Part shown: piece by piece, positions 10,998 to 18,633 of the stretch
How the letters are laid out: every line of letters starts with the position of its first letter
How positions within the stretch are numbered: the stretch's first letter is position 1
Assembly (NCBI GenBank): GCA_964600365.1
Contig: CAZRJG010000014.1
Location: forward strand, 1 to 47,889
Direction: 5' to 3'
From: GCA-020352575 sp964600365
GTDB lineage: Bacteria; Actinomycetota; Acidimicrobiia; Spongiisociales; JAENVV01
Length of the DNA stretch: 47,889 bases
Notes under the pieces: generated by a model
Told to the model about the DNA's origin: nothing
Seen by the model: the letters and a program-made list of their open reading frames with translations, nothing else
Databases searched by the model: none
Program-made: the position numbers and the translations under genes

Positions 10998-11003
10998 AGG
11001 CTA
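10998..11003 (-). promoter_or_regulatory. Putative -10 box (TAGCCT) for upp
   Basis: TAGCCT on the minus strand ends 8 bp before the upp ATG at 10989. No ribosome-binding sequence lies between, which suggests a leaderless or nearly leaderless mRNA. Confidence 0.45.
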
Positions 11004-11048
11004 GCCGCGGGCCCCGCGCGGCCATGCCCGGTGTCACCGGGCCGCGAG

Positions 11049-11054
11049 TACGCT
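11049..11054 (+). promoter_or_regulatory. Putative -10 box (TACGCT) for the PHP-family gene
   Basis: TACGCT ends 9 bp before the ATG at 11064. It is separated by only 45 bp from the upp -10 box on the other strand, so upp and this gene have back-to-back promoters. Confidence 0.45.
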
Positions 11055-11063
11055 CGCCCCTCG

Positions 11064-12020
11064 ATGAGCGACTACCACCTCCACCTCCATCCGCACACGC
11101 CGACCCCCGATGCGCCTCCCCCCGGGGTGTACCCCCCGGGTCACATCGACTCGTACATCGAGCACGCAATCGAGCACGGCGTCACCGAACTCGGGTTCAC
11201 CGAGCACCTGTATCGCTGCATCGAGTCCACCGACGTGCTCGGGCGGTGGTGGGAGCACGATCCCGATACCGCACTCGCCGCCCGCATGGAGTCCGTGATC
11301 GCCTCCGAGCGGAACCTGTCGCTCGAGAAGTACGTCGAGGTGGTGCTCGATGCCAAGGATCGCGGGCTCCCCGTGCTCCTCGGCCTCGAGGTGGACTTCC
11401 AGCCGGGCACCGAGGAGGCCGTGCTCGACCTCCTCTCCCCCTACCCCTTCGACTTCCTCATCGGCTCCGTGCACTGGATCGGCGCGTTCTCGTTCCAGCG
11501 TCCCACGTTCATCGACGAGTTCGAACGCCGCGGCGCCCGCCGCTCCTTCGAGCAGTACTTCGCCCTCGAGAACCAACTCGCCGCCTCGGGGATGGTCGAC
11601 GTACTCGCCCACGTCGACTCGGTGAAGCGCATGGGCATGGTGCCCGACGAGCCGATCATCGACCTGTACGAGGAGATCGTCGCGACCACTGCCGACGCGG
11701 GCATCGCCATCGAGGTCTCGAGCGCGGGGTTGCGCAGCCCGATCGACGAGATCTACCCAGCGCCCCCGCTCCTGCAGATGTTCCACGACGCAGGCGTTCC
11801 CATCACGCTCGCCAGTGACGCGCACTTCGCCCACATGGCTGGCCAGGGCCACGCGCTGGTCACGGAGGCCGCCCTTCGGGCCGGCTACACCGAGCAGGCC
11901 AACTTCTCCCAGCGGACGCGGTTCATGGTCCCCCTCGATGACCCGAGCCACCACCACACGAGCACCGAGATCGAGCACGAGGTCGAGGAGGCCCACGAGT
12001 CTCCGATGGAATCCGCCTGA
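11064..12020 (+). CDS. PHP-domain phosphoesterase (histidinol-phosphatase-like)
   Basis: A 318-aa PHP-superfamily protein that probably removes phosphate from a small metabolite; histidinol phosphate is the best-known substrate of close relatives. Metal-binding motifs are DYHLHLHPHT at residues 3-12, GFTEHLY near 49, the Glu in GLEVDFQ near 115, GSVHWIG near 140, AHVDS near 188 and SDAHF near 253, as expected for a trinuclear metal site. After the fold ends, a His/Glu-rich tail (HHHTSTEIEHEVEE and beyond) follows, which is unusual and could hold extra metal or simply be disordered. No his genes are nearby, so the histidine-pathway role is unproven. Confidence 0.8.
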   Translation: MSDYHLHLHPHTPTPDAPPPGVYPPGHIDSYIEHAIEHGVTELGFTEHLYRCIESTDVLGRWWEHDPDTALAARMESVIASERNLSLEKYVEVVLDAKDRGLPVLLGLEVDFQPGTEEAVLDLLSPYPFDFLIGSVHWIGAFSFQRPTFIDEFERRGARRSFEQYFALENQLAASGMVDVLAHVDSVKRMGMVPDEPIIDLYEEIVATTADAGIAIEVSSAGLRSPIDEIYPAPPLLQMFHDAGVPITLASDAHFAHMAGQGHALVTEAALRAGYTEQANFSQRTRFMVPLDDPSHHHTSTEIEHEVEEAHESPMESA

Positions 12021-12105
12021 GCGCGCCGCCCCCACTCCCCGTCGCCTCATCCCTGCGCCGGGAGCGGTCGGTCGCCACGCCCTGATCACACGCCCGGGAG
12101 GGCCA

Positions 12106-12145
12106 TGGAATTCGTTTGCCACAGGTTCGGGCCAGTCGGTACGAT
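12106..12145 (+). promoter_or_regulatory. LacI-type operator O1 and promoter of the ABC transporter genes
   Basis: The 226-bp gap before the binding-protein gene holds the near-palindrome TGGAATTCGTTTGCCA (12106-12121). A TTGCCA -35 (12116-12121) with an 18-bp spacer leads to TACGAT (12140-12145). The operator covers the -35, so a bound repressor should block RNA polymerase. The leader would be about 95 nt and contains a GGAGG ribosome-binding site at 12234-12238. The rest of the gap shows nothing else I can identify. Confidence 0.6.
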
Positions 12146-12246
12146 TGCCAACGAGCCGGGCGCGGAACCTCACTGTGAGGGTGGAGGCACCAACGGTGGC
12201 ACACAGTTCCTCGGCACCCGGGCACCACACATCGGAGGTAGCGAGC

Positions 12247-13386
12247 ATGATCACGAAGAGATGGTTGACGGCGCTCGTCGCGCTGGTCGTCCTGGCAATG
12301 GTCGGGGCGGCGTGCGGCGACACCACGGAGACGACCGAGGCCGCACCGGCCGAGACGGAGGCACCCGCGACCACTGCGGCCGAGGTCTCCTACCGGATCG
12401 GGTACTCGAACGGCGGTGGCGTGGGCAACGGGTTCCGCGAGGAGCAGGTCTGCACCGCCAAGGCCGAGGCGCTCGCTTCCGGCCAGGTCTCCGAGCTCAT
12501 CACCATCCATCGCAACACCGACGCGGCGGGGCAGCTCTCGGACATCCGTGACCTCATCGCCGCCGACGTGGATGCGATCGTCTTCAACCCGAACGACCCG
12601 GACGCCCTCAACCCGGCCCTCGAAGAGGCCCAAGAGGCAGGGATCATCACGGTCTCGGTGGACGCCTTCGTCACGAACGCGGACACCTACAACCTCTACA
12701 ACAACCAGGTCGACTACGCGTACCTGGGCGCCAAGTGGCTCTTCGAGCAGCTCGGTGGCGAGGGCACCGTCTACTACATGCGCGGCTTCGCCGGCCACCC
12801 GGCCGACACGGATCGCCACACCGGCTTCCTGGCCGCGCTCGACGAGTACCCGGGCATCGAGGTCGTCCCGACCGTCGAGGGCGTGCACACCGGTTGGGAT
12901 CCGGCCACGACCACGCAGCTCATCAACGACTTCATCGCCAGCGGCCAGTACGCCGAGATCGACGGCATCTGGACGTCGGGGATGGACTCCCAGGTCGTGG
13001 ACGCCATCCAGCAGGCGAACCTCGACTTCGTGCCGATCGTCGGTGCTGACCTCGGCGCGTTCGTGGGCCAGCTGCTCGACGATTCGTACGCGGGCCTCGA
13101 AGGCGCAGCGGTCACGAACACCGCTGCTGTCGGTGGCGCGGGCGTGAACCTGGCAGTGAAGCTGCTCAACGGTGAGGCGGTCGATACCGTCGCCGACGCA
13201 GCGCAGCCCAACACCGTCCTCCTCGTCCCGGTGATCGCCGAGAACACGAGCGACGACGGCAAGGCACTGCTCGCGTCCTGGCAGGTCGACGGCCTGGACC
13301 CGCTCTGGCCACTCGGCCTCCAGATCGAGGGCTGGACGAGCTACTCCCCCGAGCAGGCCATCGCCTGTGCGGGCCCCGGGGAGTAG
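12247..13386 (+). CDS. Sugar-type ABC transporter substrate-binding lipoprotein
   Basis: A 379-aa secreted lipoprotein. It has a short basic start (MITKRW), a hydrophobic segment and a lipobox ending GAAC with the modified Cys at residue 23. A low-complexity T/E/A linker extends to about residue 46. The mature part is a type-I periplasmic-binding fold like RbsB/XylF: IGYSNGGGVGNGFREEQ at the start, DVDAIVFNPNDPDALNPALEEAQEAGI near residue 115, and IDGIWTSGMDSQVVDAIQQ in the second lobe. It captures a sugar or sugar-like ligand outside the cell for the ATPase and permeases that follow. It has a strong GGAGG site 8 nt before ATG. A long perfect hairpin separates it from the ATPase gene. Confidence 0.9.
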   Translation: MITKRWLTALVALVVLAMVGAACGDTTETTEAAPAETEAPATTAAEVSYRIGYSNGGGVGNGFREEQVCTAKAEALASGQVSELITIHRNTDAAGQLSDIRDLIAADVDAIVFNPNDPDALNPALEEAQEAGIITVSVDAFVTNADTYNLYNNQVDYAYLGAKWLFEQLGGEGTVYYMRGFAGHPADTDRHTGFLAALDEYPGIEVVPTVEGVHTGWDPATTTQLINDFIASGQYAEIDGIWTSGMDSQVVDAIQQANLDFVPIVGADLGAFVGQLLDDSYAGLEGAAVTNTAAVGGAGVNLAVKLLNGEAVDTVADAAQPNTVLLVPVIAENTSDDGKALLASWQVDGLDPLWPLGLQIEGWTSYSPEQAIACAGPGE

Positions 13387-13427
13387 TTTCCGCCTACCGA
13401 CCCAAGCGAGTACATTCGCCAACCCAA

Positions 13428-13469
13428 ACAAGACTGATGCGCCGGGCCACCCCGGCGCATCAGTCTTGT
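13428..13469. terminator. Perfect 19-bp hairpin between the binding-protein and ATPase genes
   Basis: Arms 13428-13446 and 13451-13469 are exact reverse complements, separated by the 4-nt loop CCAC. The stem begins ACAAGACTG and has a GC-rich top, with A-rich DNA before it and TCTTGT ending the second arm. It fits a partial terminator or an mRNA-stabilising hairpin that keeps binding-protein levels above those of the transporter. A TACATT -10-like box at 13411-13416 lies just before it. Confidence 0.7.
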
Positions 13470-13493
13470 CGAGACCCCCGTAGGGCAGGATCC

Positions 13494-15062
13494 ATGACCA
13501 CGAGCGCCACGACCGAGTACCTCCTCGATGCGACCGGCATCTCGAAGCACTTCGGCGCGGTGGTGGCGCTCGAATCCGCGTCGCTCCACGTGCGGCCGGG
13601 GGAGATCCACGCACTCCTCGGTGCCAACGGGGCCGGGAAGAGCACGCTCGTCAAGATCCTCACCGGCGCCATCCGACCGGACGGTGGTCAGATCTCCGTC
13701 CGCGGGACGGTGCGCAACGCCCACTCCCCCGCCGAGGCACGCAGGGGCGGGCTCCTCTCCGTCTACCAGGAGCCAGCGCTCATCCCCGACCTCGCCATCG
13801 CCGACAACCTGCGCCTCGCCCGGACCCCCGTCGAGCCGTTCCGGCACTGGATGGAGGCCCTCGGGCTCCCGGACCTCGACCTCTCGGCGATGGCGAAGAA
13901 CCTCCCGCTCGCCTCGCTGCGCATCATCGACCTCGCACGGGCGCTCGCCATCGAGCCCGACGTGCTCATGCTCGACGAGATGACAGCCGCGCTCCCAGCC
14001 AACCTCACCGAGCGCGTCCTCGAGGTCGTGGCCGGCCATCGCGGGGGCGAGCGCAGCATCATCTTCATCAGCCACCGCATGATCGAGATCGACGAGGTGT
14101 GCGACCGCGCCACCGTCCTCCGGGAGGGGCGGACGGTCGGCGTCGTCGACGTCGACGCCGACTCGGCCGACCGGATCGTGGAACTGATGCTCGGTGAAGC
14201 CGTCGGTGAGCCACCGCCACGCACCGCATCGACCACCGCACGGGACGACCGTGACGAGGTTCCCCACCTCCGGGTGCGCAACCTCGGTTCCGATCGGCGC
14301 CTCAAGCACGTCGACTTCGACCTGCACGCCGGGGAGGTGCTCGGCGTCGTGGCCCTCGAGGGCCAGGGCCAGGAGGAGCTCTTCGACATCCTCTCGGGGG
14401 AGACCCGCCCCGAGAGGGGAACGATCCTCTCGGACGGCGAACCGGTCACCTTCCGGCACCCGGCTGACGCCATCCGGCACGGCATCGTCCATGTCCCGGC
14501 GGACCGCGCCGAGGCCCTCCTCCTCCAGCGCTCCGTCCGTGAGAACATCGCACTCCCGTTCAGTGCCCGGGTCAGGAACTGGGGGCCCATCAACCGCCGG
14601 AAGGAGCGCCCGAAGGTCGCGGATGCCATCGAGACCCTCCAGATCGACACTCGGGCGCAGGGTGAGGTGCGCCTCCTCTCGGGCGGCAACCAACAGAAGG
14701 TCACGATCGCCCGTTGGGTGGCCGGTGGCGTGCGGGTCATGCTGTGCTTCGACCCGACCCGCGGCATCGACATCCGCACCAAGCACCAGATCTACCCACT
14801 GCTCAGGAGCCTCGCCGAGTCGGGTTCGTCGGTGCTCCTCTACACCTCCGATCTGACCGAGATCCCACTCGCCTGCGACCGCGCCATCGTGATCTTCGGC
14901 GGCGAGGTCGTCGCCGAGATCGACGCCGCCGACGCCGACGAGGCGACGCTCCTGCGGGCCGCCCACAACCTCCACGGGAGCACGACCAACGACGCCCGCC
15001 CAACGCTCGACGATCCGAACGAGGACGACATGCCCCACGAACCCGGGGAGCTCGACCAGTGA
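13494..15062 (+). CDS. Sugar ABC transporter double ATPase (RbsA/MglA type), asymmetric
   Basis: A 522-aa cytoplasmic protein with two nucleotide-binding domains, as in CUT2 transporters. Domain 1 (about 1-235) has an intact Walker A GANGAGKST near residues 45-53 and Walker B VLMLDE, but its signature is LASLRIID where LSxGxxQ is expected. Domain 2 (about 260-500) has a normal signature LSGGNQQKVTIARW, but its P-loop is EGQGQEELF and its Walker B reads CFDPTRGID, so the Asp and catalytic Glu are changed to Phe-Asp. Because ATP is bound between Walker A of one domain and the signature of the other, one site is complete and the other is degenerate in every part. The ATPase stop overlaps the first permease start (GTGA). 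Confidence 0.92.
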   Translation: MTTSATTEYLLDATGISKHFGAVVALESASLHVRPGEIHALLGANGAGKSTLVKILTGAIRPDGGQISVRGTVRNAHSPAEARRGGLLSVYQEPALIPDLAIADNLRLARTPVEPFRHWMEALGLPDLDLSAMAKNLPLASLRIIDLARALAIEPDVLMLDEMTAALPANLTERVLEVVAGHRGGERSIIFISHRMIEIDEVCDRATVLREGRTVGVVDVDADSADRIVELMLGEAVGEPPPRTASTTARDDRDEVPHLRVRNLGSDRRLKHVDFDLHAGEVLGVVALEGQGQEELFDILSGETRPERGTILSDGEPVTFRHPADAIRHGIVHVPADRAEALLLQRSVRENIALPFSARVRNWGPINRRKERPKVADAIETLQIDTRAQGEVRLLSGGNQQKVTIARWVAGGVRVMLCFDPTRGIDIRTKHQIYPLLRSLAESGSSVLLYTSDLTEIPLACDRAIVIFGGEVVAEIDAADADEATLLRAAHNLHGSTTNDARPTLDDPNEDDMPHEPGELDQ

Positions 15063-16060
15063 GCACCCTCACGCACGCTCCCGACCGGCCCCGATCCCGC
15101 ATCATCGAGTCCTGGGTCGCCGCGATCCGTCGCAACACATGGACGCTCGCCCTCGTCGCCATCCTGGCCCTCCTCTTCATCGTGACGAAGAGGATCCAGC
15201 CGACCTACGGCCCTCGCGGTGTCCAGGGCCTCGCCGTCTCGGTCCTCCCGCTCGCGTTCGCGGCCGTCGCCCAGGCGTGCGCCGTCATCGCCCGAGGCAT
15301 CGACCTCTCCGTCGGTTCGATGATGGCCCTCACCAGCGTCGTCTCGGCGTCGCTCATGGAGGATCGCAGCGAGGGTTTCGGCGTGGCCGTCGTGGTCGGC
15401 GTCCTCCTCCTGGGACTCCTCCTCGGTGCGGTGAACGGGGGGCTCGTGGTCGCCACGAAGGTTCCCGACATCGTGGTGACACTGGCCATGCTCTTCGTCT
15501 GGGCGGGTGCCGCCCTCCTCGTGCTGAAGACGCCCGGCGGTGCCTCCGCCGAGTGGCTCCGGGACCTCACGAAGGGCACCATCGCCAGTGAGTGGGTCCC
15601 CAAGGCAGCCGTGGTGCTCCTCCTCGTCGTCGCGGTGATCTGGGTCCCGATCCGGCGTTCCCGCCTCGGCCTGGCGCTGTACGCCATCGGGAGCGACCCC
15701 CTCGCCGCGTATCGGAGCGGGATCTCGGTGCACCGCACCAAGATCGTCGCCTACATGCTCGCCGGCCTCTTCTCAGCGGTCGCCGGGCTCGCCCTCACCG
15801 CGAGCACGGGCATCGGCACCCCGGTGCCCGGTCCCTACACGCTCATGAGCGTGGCGGCGGTCGTCCTCGGAGGCGTGAGCCTCGCCGGGGGGCGCGGCGG
15901 GGTGTTCGGGCCGCTCATCGCGGTCGTCATCCTCTCCCTGCTCCGCACGGACATGACCTTCCTCAACGTGAACACGAACCTCGCCACCGTCGCCCAGGGG
16001 CTCATCCTCGTCGGCGTCGTCATGGTCGGGAGCCTCATCCAGTTGCGGAGGGAGCAATGA
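15059..16060 (+). CDS. Sugar ABC transporter permease 1 (RbsC family)
   Basis: A 333-aa inner-membrane protein with about nine hydrophobic segments. It has the BPD_transp_2 family hallmarks: ARGIDLSVGSMMAL near residue 80, then VPDIVVTLAMLFVW, and the coupling-loop region ALYAIGSDPLAAYRSGISVHRTKIVAYMLAGLFSAVAG near residues 205-240 that contacts the ATPase. VLGGVSLAGGRGGVFGP is the conserved late motif. It forms half of the translocation path for the substrate delivered by the lipoprotein. The GTG start overlaps the ATPase stop by 4 bp and the stop overlaps the second permease start by 4 bp (ATGA), so translation of the three is coupled. Confidence 0.93.
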   Translation: MSTLTHAPDRPRSRIIESWVAAIRRNTWTLALVAILALLFIVTKRIQPTYGPRGVQGLAVSVLPLAFAAVAQACAVIARGIDLSVGSMMALTSVVSASLMEDRSEGFGVAVVVGVLLLGLLLGAVNGGLVVATKVPDIVVTLAMLFVWAGAALLVLKTPGGASAEWLRDLTKGTIASEWVPKAAVVLLLVVAVIWVPIRRSRLGLALYAIGSDPLAAYRSGISVHRTKIVAYMLAGLFSAVAGLALTASTGIGTPVPGPYTLMSVAAVVLGGVSLAGGRGGVFGPLIAVVILSLLRTDMTFLNVNTNLATVAQGLILVGVVMVGSLIQLRREQ

Positions 16061-17046
16061 CCACATCCTCCACCTCCCCGCGTCGGTGGACGAGCGCCGC
16101 CGGGCTCCAGAGGCTGTTCCGAGAGCGCCCGCTCGTCCCCCAACTCGTGCTCGTCGTCATCCTCGTGGTCGTGAGCGAACTCGTCCGCCCCGGCATCGTC
16201 ACCCTCGGGTGGGCCGGCGTGATGGTCCGGGCGGCCATCCCCCTCGCCATCCTCGCCGCTGCCCAGACGATCACCATGCTCACCGCCGGCATCGACCTCT
16301 CGGTCGGCGCCGTCGCATCGATGACGGGGTTCGCGGTCGCGACGCTCGTCGGCGGGCAGGGTCTCATCGTCGCCATCCTCATCGCCCTCGTCGCCGCCGC
16401 CCTCGTGGGGCTGGTGAATGGAATCGGCGTCGGCGTCTTCAAGGTCCACCCGCTCATCATGACGCTCGGCATGAGCCTCGTGGTCCTCGGCCTCGCCAAC
16501 GTCTGGCAACTCCAGATGGTCCAGACGGGTTCCGGCGTCCCCACCGAGTTCCGCAGCGTCGGCGCCGGGATGCTCCTCGACGTCATCCCGATGAACCTCG
16601 TCGTCTTCGTCCCCATCGCCGCCCTCGTGATCCTCATGCTGAACAGGACGGGCTTCGGGCGACTGCTCTACGCCCTCGGCGACAACCCGGTCGCCACGAG
16701 GCTCTCGGGCGCCAAGGCCTGGCAGATCCTCATGGTCCTGTACGTGATCGCCGCGCTCCTCGCCGGGATCGCCGGGTTCCTCTACTCGGGCCTGAACAAC
16801 ACGGCGAGCGTCACCCTCGTGGACTCGGCCCTGCTCCCGTCGGTGGCGGCGGCGGTCATCGGCGGCACATCGATCCTCGGTGGCCGGGGTGCCTACGGCG
16901 GGACGATCGTGGGCGCCATCATCCTGACGCTCATCTCGTCGATCCTGTCGTCGCTGGGCTACCCCGAGGCGATCCGCCAGATCCTGTTCGGGTCGCTGAT
17001 CGTGCTCGTGGCCGCCGCCTACACCCGGGTGACCGAACCCTCCTGA
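16057..17046 (+). CDS. Sugar ABC transporter permease 2 (RbsC family)
   Basis: A 329-aa membrane protein, a paralogue of the preceding permease. The shared motifs are TAGIDLSVGAVASMTG near residue 80, VHPLIMTLGMSLVVLGLANV near 130, the coupling segment LYALGDNPVATRLSGAKAWQILMVLYVIAALLAGIAG near 205-240, and IGGTSILGGRGAYGGT near 270. The two permeases probably form a heterodimer, as in XylH/YtfT-YjfF-type systems with two different membrane subunits. The start ATG lies in the ATGA overlap with permease 1. It ends 13 bp before the convergent amidase gene, with a near-palindromic CCCCGGG pair between the stops. Confidence 0.93.
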   Translation: MTTSSTSPRRWTSAAGLQRLFRERPLVPQLVLVVILVVVSELVRPGIVTLGWAGVMVRAAIPLAILAAAQTITMLTAGIDLSVGAVASMTGFAVATLVGGQGLIVAILIALVAAALVGLVNGIGVGVFKVHPLIMTLGMSLVVLGLANVWQLQMVQTGSGVPTEFRSVGAGMLLDVIPMNLVVFVPIAALVILMLNRTGFGRLLYALGDNPVATRLSGAKAWQILMVLYVIAALLAGIAGFLYSGLNNTASVTLVDSALLPSVAAAVIGGTSILGGRGAYGGTIVGAIILTLISSILSSLGYPEAIRQILFGSLIVLVAAAYTRVTEPS

Positions 17047-17070
17047 TCCCCGGGACTCCTCACCCCGGGA
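17047..17070. terminator. Possible bidirectional hairpin between permease 2 and the amidase gene
   Basis: TCCCCGGG at 17047-17054 can pair with CCCCGGGA at 17063-17070 as an 8-bp stem with one mismatch and an 8-nt loop. It lies across the 13-bp gap and the end of the amidase gene. There is no T-run, so termination is uncertain. Confidence 0.35.
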
Positions 17071-18544
17071 TGAGCCGGTTGGCGGGGATGTCGTAGATGT
17101 GCGACCACGGCCGAGCCCGCTCGAACGCGGCGGCGGCCGAGAGCACGTCGAGGTCGGCGCCGCGTCCCCCGATCACCTGGAGCCCCACCGGGAGTCCCTC
17201 GGAGAGTCCCGCGGGGACCGAGATCGCCGGGTACCCGGTGAAGTTCGTGAAGTAGGTCATGCACCACCCGATGAGGGGGTCGACCTCCACGCCGCCGATG
17301 GACGTGGGGCCCACCGTGTCGCCGTCGGTGCCGTTCTCGACGGGCATGGCGGCGACGGTCGGCGTGACGAGCACCCGGTGCTCGCCGAGGACTGCCTGGA
17401 GGGCGTCGAACACCTGCGATCGCCGCGAGTTGTCGTCGAAGTACTCCATCGCCGACATCCCCGCGACGTGGTCCACCCACCGCAGGAACCCGGGCGGGAG
17501 GTCGTCACGGTGCGCCCCGAGGATGTCGAGCCCCCCTGCCTTGAGGTTGGCGAACGAGTCGAGGCTGAGCGGCATGATGAGTCGGCACCAGAGGTCGGCC
17601 AGGTCCCGCTGGTCCAGGTCGAGGTCGACCTCGACCTCCACCACCCGCGCACCGGCGTCCTCGAAGGCGCCGAGCGCCTCCTCGACCGTGGCCGCGATCC
17701 TCGGGTCCACGGGGTAGACGCCGAGATCCGGCGAGTAGGCGATGGTCCACCCCGCCACACCGGCCTCCAGGCTGGTCGAGAAGTCGGGGGTGTCGAGGAG
17801 GCAGAACGGGTCGCCGGGGTGGGGCCCGGCCAGGGCACCCATGGCGAGGGCGATGTCCGCCACGTTCCTGGCGATGGGGCCCTTGTAGATGAACGGGGAC
17901 GTCCCCGAGAATGCGTTGGGCCGCACCACGGTCGGGACGCGCCCCGCCGACGGCTGGAAGCCCACCACGCCGCACCACGCCGCCGGTATGCGGATGGATC
18001 CACCGCCGTCGGTCCCCTCGGCGATCGGGACGAGGCCGTCGGCGACCGTCGCGGCGGACCCCCCCGACGACCCGCCACTGTTCAGCGAGGTGTCGAACGG
18101 GTTGCTGGTGGGGCCGAACAGGTAGTTGTCACACGTCCCCCGGAACCCCATGACCGGGCTGTTCCCCTTCCCGATGATGATCGCCCCGGCCGCCTCCATG
18201 CGCTCCGCCCACACGCAGGCGCGGTCGAGGGAGAAGTCGGCCATGGCCCGGATCCCCCCGAACGTCGAGGGCCATCCCGGCCTGAAATCGAAGAGGTCCT
18301 TCATGAGGACCGGCACCCCGGCGAGGGGGCCGGGCGACGCCCCGGAGGCGAGTGCCGCCTCGAGGGAGCGAGCCGACGCCATCGCCTCGTCGAAGCCGCG
18401 GTACACGATCGCGTTCAGGCTCGGTTCCCGGCGGTCGATCCGCTCGAGCGTCTCGGCCATGACCTCGACCGGTGAGACCGCTCGCCCGGCGATCGCCCCG
18501 GCGATCTCCACCGCCGATCCACATGCCACGTCGACCTCGCCCAT
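17060..18544 (-). CDS. Amidase signature family hydrolase
   Basis: A 494-aa amidase (GatA/AtzF/fatty-acid-amide-hydrolase family). The Ser-cisSer-Lys triad is visible: Lys82 in PVLMKDLFD, cis-Ser160 in the glycine/serine loop NSGGSSGGSAAT, and nucleophile Ser183 in GTDGGGSIRIPA. Full family length and an intact C-terminus (VPAGLSEGLPVGLQVIGGRGADLDVLSAA) indicate an active enzyme that hydrolyses an amide or ester bond. No gatB or gatC is nearby, so it is not the tRNA amidotransferase subunit. It is divergent from the LacI gene and shares the O2 control region; its ATG has AGGAG 7 nt upstream. The enzyme may release the transported compound from an amide, but this is inference. Confidence 0.9.
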   Translation of the reverse strand: MGEVDVACGSAVEIAGAIAGRAVSPVEVMAETLERIDRREPSLNAIVYRGFDEAMASARSLEAALASGASPGPLAGVPVLMKDLFDFRPGWPSTFGGIRAMADFSLDRACVWAERMEAAGAIIIGKGNSPVMGFRGTCDNYLFGPTSNPFDTSLNSGGSSGGSAATVADGLVPIAEGTDGGGSIRIPAAWCGVVGFQPSAGRVPTVVRPNAFSGTSPFIYKGPIARNVADIALAMGALAGPHPGDPFCLLDTPDFSTSLEAGVAGWTIAYSPDLGVYPVDPRIAATVEEALGAFEDAGARVVEVEVDLDLDQRDLADLWCRLIMPLSLDSFANLKAGGLDILGAHRDDLPPGFLRWVDHVAGMSAMEYFDDNSRRSQVFDALQAVLGEHRVLVTPTVAAMPVENGTDGDTVGPTSIGGVEVDPLIGWCMTYFTNFTGYPAISVPAGLSEGLPVGLQVIGGRGADLDVLSAAAAFERARPWSHIYDIPANRLIPG

Positions 18545-18588
18545 GATCACTCTCCTGTCCCGAGGGCCGGGACGCATCCTCGCGACTT

Positions 18589-18604
18589 TGGCAAACGATT
18601 ACAA
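18589..18604. promoter_or_regulatory. LacI-type operator O2 between the amidase and lacI-family genes
   Basis: TGGCAAACGATTACAA fits the shared form GG-AA-CG-TT-C found at O1, O3 and O4. It lies in the 89-bp divergent gap and directly abuts the spacer of the regulator's promoter (-10 TACGCT at 18622-18627, candidate -35 TTACAA at 18599-18604 with 17 bp between). It should mediate autoregulation and control of the amidase. Confidence 0.6.
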
Positions 18605-18621
18605 GGGCCGATCGAGCACGG

Positions 18622-18627
18622 TACGCT
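18622..18627 (+). promoter_or_regulatory. Putative -10 box (TACGCT) for the LacI-family regulator
   Basis: TACGCT ends 6 bp before the GTG at 18634, so the transcript is predicted to begin at the start codon. No ribosome-binding sequence is present. Confidence 0.45.
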
Positions 18628-18633
18628 CGCCTC

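Noticed and set aside
13341..15038. 565-codon minus-strand frame opposite the transporter ATPase
   Set aside because: Antisense shadow; the plus strand carries Walker and signature motifs and the perfect hairpin falls inside the false frame.
17099..18475. 458-codon plus-strand frame opposite the amidase gene
   Set aside because: Antisense shadow of an amidase with intact Ser-Ser-Lys triad.
17060..18544. GatA subunit of the tRNA amidotransferase
   Set aside because: No gatB or gatC partner and a catabolic, regulator-linked setting; only the general amidase signature is shared.
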